Below are positions 32,754-37,918 of a stretch of 37,918 bases of DNA, in pieces. A program made the translations under genes and the position numbers. Every line of letters begins with the position of its first letter. Position 1 is the stretch's first letter. The notes beneath the pieces were generated by a model, which was not told the origin of the DNA, did no database searches, and saw only the letters and a program-made list of their open reading frames with translations. Source of the DNA: Gemmatimonadaceae bacterium (GTDB lineage Bacteria > Gemmatimonadota > Gemmatimonadetes > Gemmatimonadales > Gemmatimonadaceae); contig JADGQS010000015.1 of NCBI GenBank assembly GCA_017881585.1, positions 1 through 37,918 of the forward strand, in the 5' to 3' direction.

Positions 32754-34160
32754 GTGAAGATCACTCGCCGAATTCTCAGGGCAGCCGCTCTCGCAGCCGC
32801 TGTCGCAGCTGTTTCCTCCACGGCTGTCGCCGTGTGCCTGGCCGCCTGCTCCAGCCGCGCGTCGGCGCAGGGCGCTCCCGATACGCTCGCGCACATCGCG
32901 TTCACGAACGCCACCGTCATCGATGGCTCGGGCGCCGCGCCCGCGGCGAAGCAGACCATCCTCGTGAATCGCGGCCTCATCGAGGACATCTTCGAAACCG
33001 GGAGCCGGGCGCTTCCCGCGGATGCGCGCACCGTGGATCTGACCGGAAAGTTCGTGATCCCCGGCCTCATCGATTCGCACGTGCACGTCGCCACCGATCC
33101 TGCGGGACAGGACGCGAAGGCCGGCGCGACACTGCGCCTCGCGCTTCTCGGGGGCCTCACCAGCGTGCGTGACATGGCCGGCGACGGGATCGCACTCGGG
33201 GAGCTCGCGACGCGGTCCCGTCGCGCCGACGCCGAGCTGCCGCGCCTGTACTACGCGTCGCTCATGGCGGGGCCGAGCTTCTTCACCGACGCGCGGACGA
33301 AGGCGTCGGCGCACGGCGGAACGCCGGGCGAGGTTCCCTGGATGAAGGCGATCACACCGACGACGGACATGAAGCTCGCCGTCCGCGACGCAAAGGCTAC
33401 CGGCGCAACCGCGATCAAGATCTACGCCGACCTTCCCGCCGACCTCGTGAAGAAGATCACGACCGAGGCGCACCGGCAGGGAATGAAGGTCTGGAGCCAT
33501 TCGACCGTCTTTCCGGCGACGGCCCTCGACGAGGTGGACGCCGGCGTGGACGTGATTTCACACGCGATCTACCTCTACTGGGCGGCAATCCCGAACCCGC
33601 CGATGCATTACGCCGACCGCGTGCCGCCGCGTTCGGCGTACGATTCCGTGCCGGCGGACGGACCGGCGATGCAGGACCTCTTTGCGAAGATGAAGGCGCA
33701 GAACACCGTGTTCGACGCAACGCTCTCGATCCTGCCGCGTTTCGAAGCCGCGCGCGAATCGTCGTTTGGCCTGATAGACCCAAAGCGCGCGGCGCAATGG
33801 GCGTACGATGTGACACGGGCCGCGAAACTCGCCGGCGTCACGATTTGCGCCGGCACCGACGGCATGATGCCCTTCGGCTCGCACGACTCGCTTCCGGGAC
33901 TTCACGGCGAGATGGAACTGCTCGTGACCCGTGCCGGCTTCACGCCGCTCGAGGCGATCACGGCCGCGACGCTCAACTCCGCGCTCGCGATCGGCGCGGC
34001 TTCCTCTCTCGGCTCGATCGTGCCCGGGAAGATGGCCGACCTGGTGGTGCTCGACGGGAACCCGGTGTCCGACATCCGGAACACCAGGCGCATCGCCTTC
34101 GTAGTGAGGGGAGGCGTGATCCATCAGCGCCTCGCGCCATCCCAAAGACCATCTCACTAG
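32754..34160 (+). CDS. secreted metal-dependent amidohydrolase
   Basis: A 468-residue protein starting at GTG 12 bases after the MFS stop. The signal peptide has a lipobox-like CLAAC (Cys about residue 32), so it may be a lipoprotein, although an ASA/Q site lies just after. The amidohydrolase fold shows the HxH motif in DSHVHVATD, a likely carboxylated Lys in TAIKIYADLP, His in VWSHSTVFP and VISHAIYLYW, and the metal Asp in CAGTDGMM. Opening VIDGSGAAPAAKQTILV and ending GKMADLVVLDGNPVSDI are standard for this superfamily (imidazolonepropionase- or prolidase-like). Substrate unknown. Confidence 0.92.
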   Translation: MKITRRILRAAALAAAVAAVSSTAVAVCLAACSSRASAQGAPDTLAHIAFTNATVIDGSGAAPAAKQTILVNRGLIEDIFETGSRALPADARTVDLTGKFVIPGLIDSHVHVATDPAGQDAKAGATLRLALLGGLTSVRDMAGDGIALGELATRSRRADAELPRLYYASLMAGPSFFTDARTKASAHGGTPGEVPWMKAITPTTDMKLAVRDAKATGATAIKIYADLPADLVKKITTEAHRQGMKVWSHSTVFPATALDEVDAGVDVISHAIYLYWAAIPNPPMHYADRVPPRSAYDSVPADGPAMQDLFAKMKAQNTVFDATLSILPRFEAARESSFGLIDPKRAAQWAYDVTRAAKLAGVTICAGTDGMMPFGSHDSLPGLHGEMELLVTRAGFTPLEAITAATLNSALAIGAASSLGSIVPGKMADLVVLDGNPVSDIRNTRRIAFVVRGGVIHQRLAPSQRPSH

Positions 34161-34170
34161 CTTTCCTTGG

Positions 34171-35031
34171 ATGCCGATGCACGTGTCGCCGTCTGCACTC
34201 GAAAAGGAAGTCGCGCTGGTCGAATGGCTGCGGAGCCGGGGCTCCGTGCTTGTCGGCTTCAGCGGCGGCGTGGACTCGGCGTACCTCGCGTGCGTCGCGC
34301 TCGACGCGCTCGGGCCGGAGCATGTGCTCGCCGTGATCGGGCGCAGCGCGAGCTATCCCATGGAGCAATGGTCGCGTGCGCGGGACGTGGCCGGCCGGTT
34401 CGGCGTGCCGGTGCTCGAACTGGATACCGACGAGATCAACGATCCGCGCTACGCCGCGAACCCGTCGAACCGCTGCTACTTCTGCAAGACGGAACTCTGG
34501 TCGCGGCTGGTGCCCGTCGCCCGCGAGCGGGGGCTCGCCGTTGTGATCGACGGCACGAATGCCGACGACGAACGCGATCACCGGCCGGGGAAGGGCGCGG
34601 CCGCGGAGCACGGCGTGCTCTCACCGCTGGCTGAACTTCGCTTCACGAAGGACGAGATTCGCGCGCTCTCGCAGCGGCGCGACATCCCTACCTGGTCAAC
34701 GCCGTCGTCGCCGTGTCTCGCGTCGCGCCTTCCATATGGAACTGCAGTCACGCCGCTTCGCCTCGGGAAGGTCGAGGCGGCCGAGCGCGCACTGCGAGAG
34801 ATCGGTGTGGCGGGCGACCTGCGGGTTCGCTATTTCGGGAGCGCCGCCCGGGTAGAGCTGGCGCCGGCGGAATTGGAGCGCTGGCGTACACCGGACGGCC
34901 GCGGGGCACTGCGCGCCGCTGTGCGGGCCGCCGGATTCGAGACCGTGGAGCTCGACCTGCGCGGCTTCCGCAGCGGATCCCTCAATCGCGCGAACGAGCC
35001 GCCGCTCGTCGAGTCGCTGGGAGTGTCCTGA
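34171..35031 (+). CDS. larE: ATP-dependent sulfur transferase LarE
   Basis: A 286-residue PP-loop protein. SGGVDSAYLA near residue 29 is the pyrophosphate-binding loop; RCYFCKTELW, IDGTNADDERDHRPG and SPCLASRLPYGTAVT are typical of LarE. By family it transfers sulfur to the pyridinium-bis-carboxylate precursor of the nickel-pincer nucleotide cofactor, in known cases with a sacrificial Cys; the Cys in SPCLASR is the likely candidate here. Neither larB, larC nor the target racemase larA is in the window. Its stop overlaps the next start (TGATG). Confidence 0.93.
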   Translation: MPMHVSPSALEKEVALVEWLRSRGSVLVGFSGGVDSAYLACVALDALGPEHVLAVIGRSASYPMEQWSRARDVAGRFGVPVLELDTDEINDPRYAANPSNRCYFCKTELWSRLVPVARERGLAVVIDGTNADDERDHRPGKGAAAEHGVLSPLAELRFTKDEIRALSQRRDIPTWSTPSSPCLASRLPYGTAVTPLRLGKVEAAERALREIGVAGDLRVRYFGSAARVELAPAELERWRTPDGRGALRAAVRAAGFETVELDLRGFRSGSLNRANEPPLVESLGVS

Positions 35032-35692
35032 TGTTCGGTTGCATCGGCCGGCTGGGCTGTCTCCTCGTGCTGGCCGTGGCCGGCGCGATAGGCTGGTTCA
35101 CCCACGACTCGTGGTATCCGAAACTTCGCGAGCGACTCGGCGTCGGGCCCGCGGCCGTGAAGGTTTCCGCCGAGAAGTGGGAGCCGCTGACTCCCGAGGG
35201 CTCGGCGCGCGCGCGCCTCGCGGTGGGCCGCTTGTCGAGCAGGAACGGCCCCGTCTACGTCGACGTGGCTGCGGGCGACCTCGCCGCGTACGCGCTCGAC
35301 CCGGCGCTGCGCGAGCTGAGCCACGATTCCGCCGGCGCCGAGGCGCTCGCGCGCGACGATCGCCTCTACGTGCGGGCGATGGTGAACATCGCAGATCTCG
35401 TGGATGCCAAGTCGCTCGGGTCGCTGGGCTCGATGATCGGCGGCAGACAGGAGATCACGGTGCGCGGCCGCCTCGAGGTGGTCTCGCCGGGACATGCGCT
35501 GTTCCGCGTCGATCAGATTGCGCTCAAGGATCTGCAGCTGCCGTCGGCGCTGATCGCGAAAATCGTGGGCCGGATCCGGCCGAAGGATCGCAACGCCGCC
35601 ATGCCCAGGGATGCGATTCCGGTGCACGTGCCGCTGGAGCTCGCGGACGTTCGCGTGGCGAAGGGGCACGTCGTCCTCTACAAGTTGGTGCC

Positions 35693-35696
<4 letters not shown>
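35031..35696 (+). CDS. membrane-anchored protein of unknown function
   Basis: A 221-residue protein with one N-terminal helix (GCLLVLAVAGAIGWFTHD) and an otherwise soluble region of about 190 residues, probably periplasmic. The chain has alternating strands and ends ELADVRVAKGHVVLYKLVP. No family is recognised. The start overlaps the larE stop by one base and the end overlaps the regulator start by four bases, so all three are probably translated together. Its position suggests a link to the regulator, but this is an inference from coupling only. Confidence 0.75.
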
Positions 35697-37056
<1,360 letters not shown>

Positions 37057-37060
<4 letters not shown>

Positions 37061-37497
37061 GCGATCGAGACTGGGATGCCGAGATGCGGAAGATCGACCA
37101 GCAGATCTCGTCGATTCCGAGCCAGGGCGCCGCGCCGGTGCGCGCGCCTGCGCAGTCCGCGGGAATCGCGCCGCCGGCGGCGCGCTCCGAAACGTCGACA
37201 TTCGGCGTGATGGCGCGACTCGGGCTCGCGTGCGTGCTCGGCATCGCGATCGTGTTCTGGCCGTACGGCGCGCGGTGCGGGTTCGGCCTGGCTGGTTATC
37301 TCGGCGCCGTCGCCACGCTGATCGTCGCAGGCGTGTGGTCGTCGATCTGGACCTGGAAGCACAGGGCCGCGAGGGCGCACACGGTTTCGCTGCTGTTGCT
37401 CACCTGGGGCATCGTGCTCGCCGCGGCGGATGTGCTTCCCCGCGTCGGCTACGCGAAGCCGACGCCGAATCATCCGGCGAACTGGACGTGTTCTTAG
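37057..37497 (+). CDS. small membrane protein of unknown function
   Basis: A 146-residue protein starting at an ATG that overlaps the regulator stop (ATGA). The first 48 residues are hydrophilic, with RDWDAEMRKIDQQISSIPSQ, followed by three predicted helices (ARLGLACVLGIAIVFWPYG, AGYLGAVATLIVAGVWSSIW, VSLLLLTWGIVLAAADVLP). A short hydrophilic tail ends in Cys-Ser. The coupling to the response regulator suggests a shared transcript. I do not recognise the family. Confidence 0.75.
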
Positions 37498-37542
37498 CTT
37501 CGAGCATTTGAACAGCGGTAACCGGTCTTCAGTCGTCGCAAC

Positions 37543-37675
37543 AAAGGGGATGAGTTAACCGTCTTCGGATGCAGAGTATCGAACAAGCGGCGACGGGACA
37601 GCCGTGCGCAGCGCGACCTGTCCTGTCGCCGTTAGTTCGTGACCAACGACCGATAACCGTTAACTCATCCCCTTT
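37543..37675 (+). repeat. large imperfect inverted repeat / long hairpin with T run (MITE-like or structured RNA or terminator)
   Basis: A perfect 17-base terminal inverted repeat (aaaggggatgagttaac, 37543-37559, and its complement 37659-37675) encloses a second stem: 37580-37601 pairs with 37618-37639 over 22 positions with three differences. Two of the three would be G-U pairs in plus-strand RNA, which favours an RNA hairpin on that strand. The right arm runs into TTTTTT, so it could act as terminator for the operon ending at 37497. The overall size of about 133 bases also fits a miniature inverted-repeat element. Confidence 0.75.
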
Positions 37676-37717
37676 TTTGCGATTACTCAGTACAGAAAAC
37701 CATTCTTCAGCGGGACT

Positions 37718-37918
37718 ATGAGCAGCGAAACTCCAACATTCAAGAACTTCATCGCCGGCCAGTGGGTGGCGCCGGTTGAGGGCAAGCATTTCGAGAACGC
37801 GAATCCCGCCGACACGCGGGACGTGATCGGCCACTTTCCACTCTCGGGACAAGCCGACGTCGATGCCGCCGTGGCCTCGGCGATGCGCGGCTTCGAGATC
37901 TGGCGCCGCACTCCGGCG
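37718..37918 (+). CDS. aldehyde dehydrogenase (N-terminal part, cut by window edge)
   Basis: The first 67 codons run to the window end. FKNFIAGQWVAPVEGKHFEN, then NPADTRDVIGHFPLSGQADV and a helix VDAAVASAMRGFEIWRRTPA are the standard N-terminus of NAD(P)-dependent aldehyde dehydrogenases. The NPAD-IG-P form resembles ketoglutarate-semialdehyde or glyceraldehyde-3-phosphate (non-phosphorylating) types, but catalytic residues lie outside the window. It follows the long inverted repeat by 42 bases. Confidence 0.9.
   Translation, partial: MSSETPTFKNFIAGQWVAPVEGKHFENANPADTRDVIGHFPLSGQADVDAAVASAMRGFEIWRRTPA

Noticed and set aside
31899-33500. 533-codon minus-strand frame across the MFS and amidohydrolase genes
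   Set aside because: Spans two real genes and their junction and is charged low-complexity sequence throughout.
37529-37852. 107-codon minus-strand ORF
   Set aside because: It runs through the inverted repeat and opposite the aldehyde dehydrogenase start; no motif and no ribosome site.

Overview
The window is a high-GC, densely coded chromosomal stretch from a Gram-negative (diderm) bacterium. It carries TolC, a TonB-dependent receptor, Tat and Sec exports, and many secreted hydrolases. The mix of MacB-type permease arrays, secreted M28 peptidases, serine beta-lactamase-like hydrolases, amidohydrolases and eukaryote-like Ser/Thr kinases fits Gemmatimonadota best. That is an inference from gene content and style; no rRNA or marker gene is present to prove it. 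I see no tRNA, rRNA, complete insertion sequence or CRISPR array.

Layout. (1) 1-7153, minus strand: a tripartite efflux operon running from a small secreted protein through TolC, an HlyD/MacA-type adaptor and one ABC ATPase to three successive MacB/FtsX-type permeases, the last cut by the window edge. (2) 7154-7406: a repeat-filled divergent intergenic region. (3) 7407-15604, plus strand: a compact signalling operon. It holds a very large polytopic histidine kinase, then a 1308-residue ORF that joins a pseudokinase-like domain, an intact Ser/Thr kinase, a signal-peptide-like segment and a complete TonB-dependent receptor in one frame, then a SET/post-SET lysine methyltransferase-like protein whose start overlaps the receptor stop. 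(4) 15610-21950, minus strand: AI-2E-type permease, a small secreted protein, M28 peptidase, cyclophilin-type PPIase, a truncated sodium:solute symporter fragment and a serine beta-lactamase-like hydrolase. (5) 22122-25268, plus strand: a secreted DUF1080/LamG-like protein, a D-2-hydroxyacid dehydrogenase that appears to start at CTG, and a MOFRL-type glycerate 2-kinase. Together the last two would take glyoxylate or hydroxypyruvate to 2-phosphoglycerate. (6) 25222-27912, minus strand: octaheme cytochrome c, Tat-exported four-cluster ferredoxin and NrfD-type membrane subunit, a quinone-linked electron transfer module without a catalytic subunit. (7) 28220-37497: a ComM-like ATPase, an aminotransferase (minus strand), an MFS exporter, an amidohydrolase, LarE, a small anchored protein, a sigma-54 response regulator and a small membrane protein. 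(8) 37498-37918: a large imperfect inverted repeat that can fold into a long hairpin, then the start of an aldehyde dehydrogenase.

The most unusual item is the kinase/TonB-receptor fusion and its operon with a histidine kinase and a SET protein. If it is translated as one chain, signal peptidase cleavage at the internal AHA/Q site would split it into an inner-membrane kinase and an outer-membrane receptor. If not, the receptor has its start buried inside the kinase gene. Either case would couple outer-membrane uptake to cytoplasmic phosphorylation signalling in a way I do not recognise from described systems.
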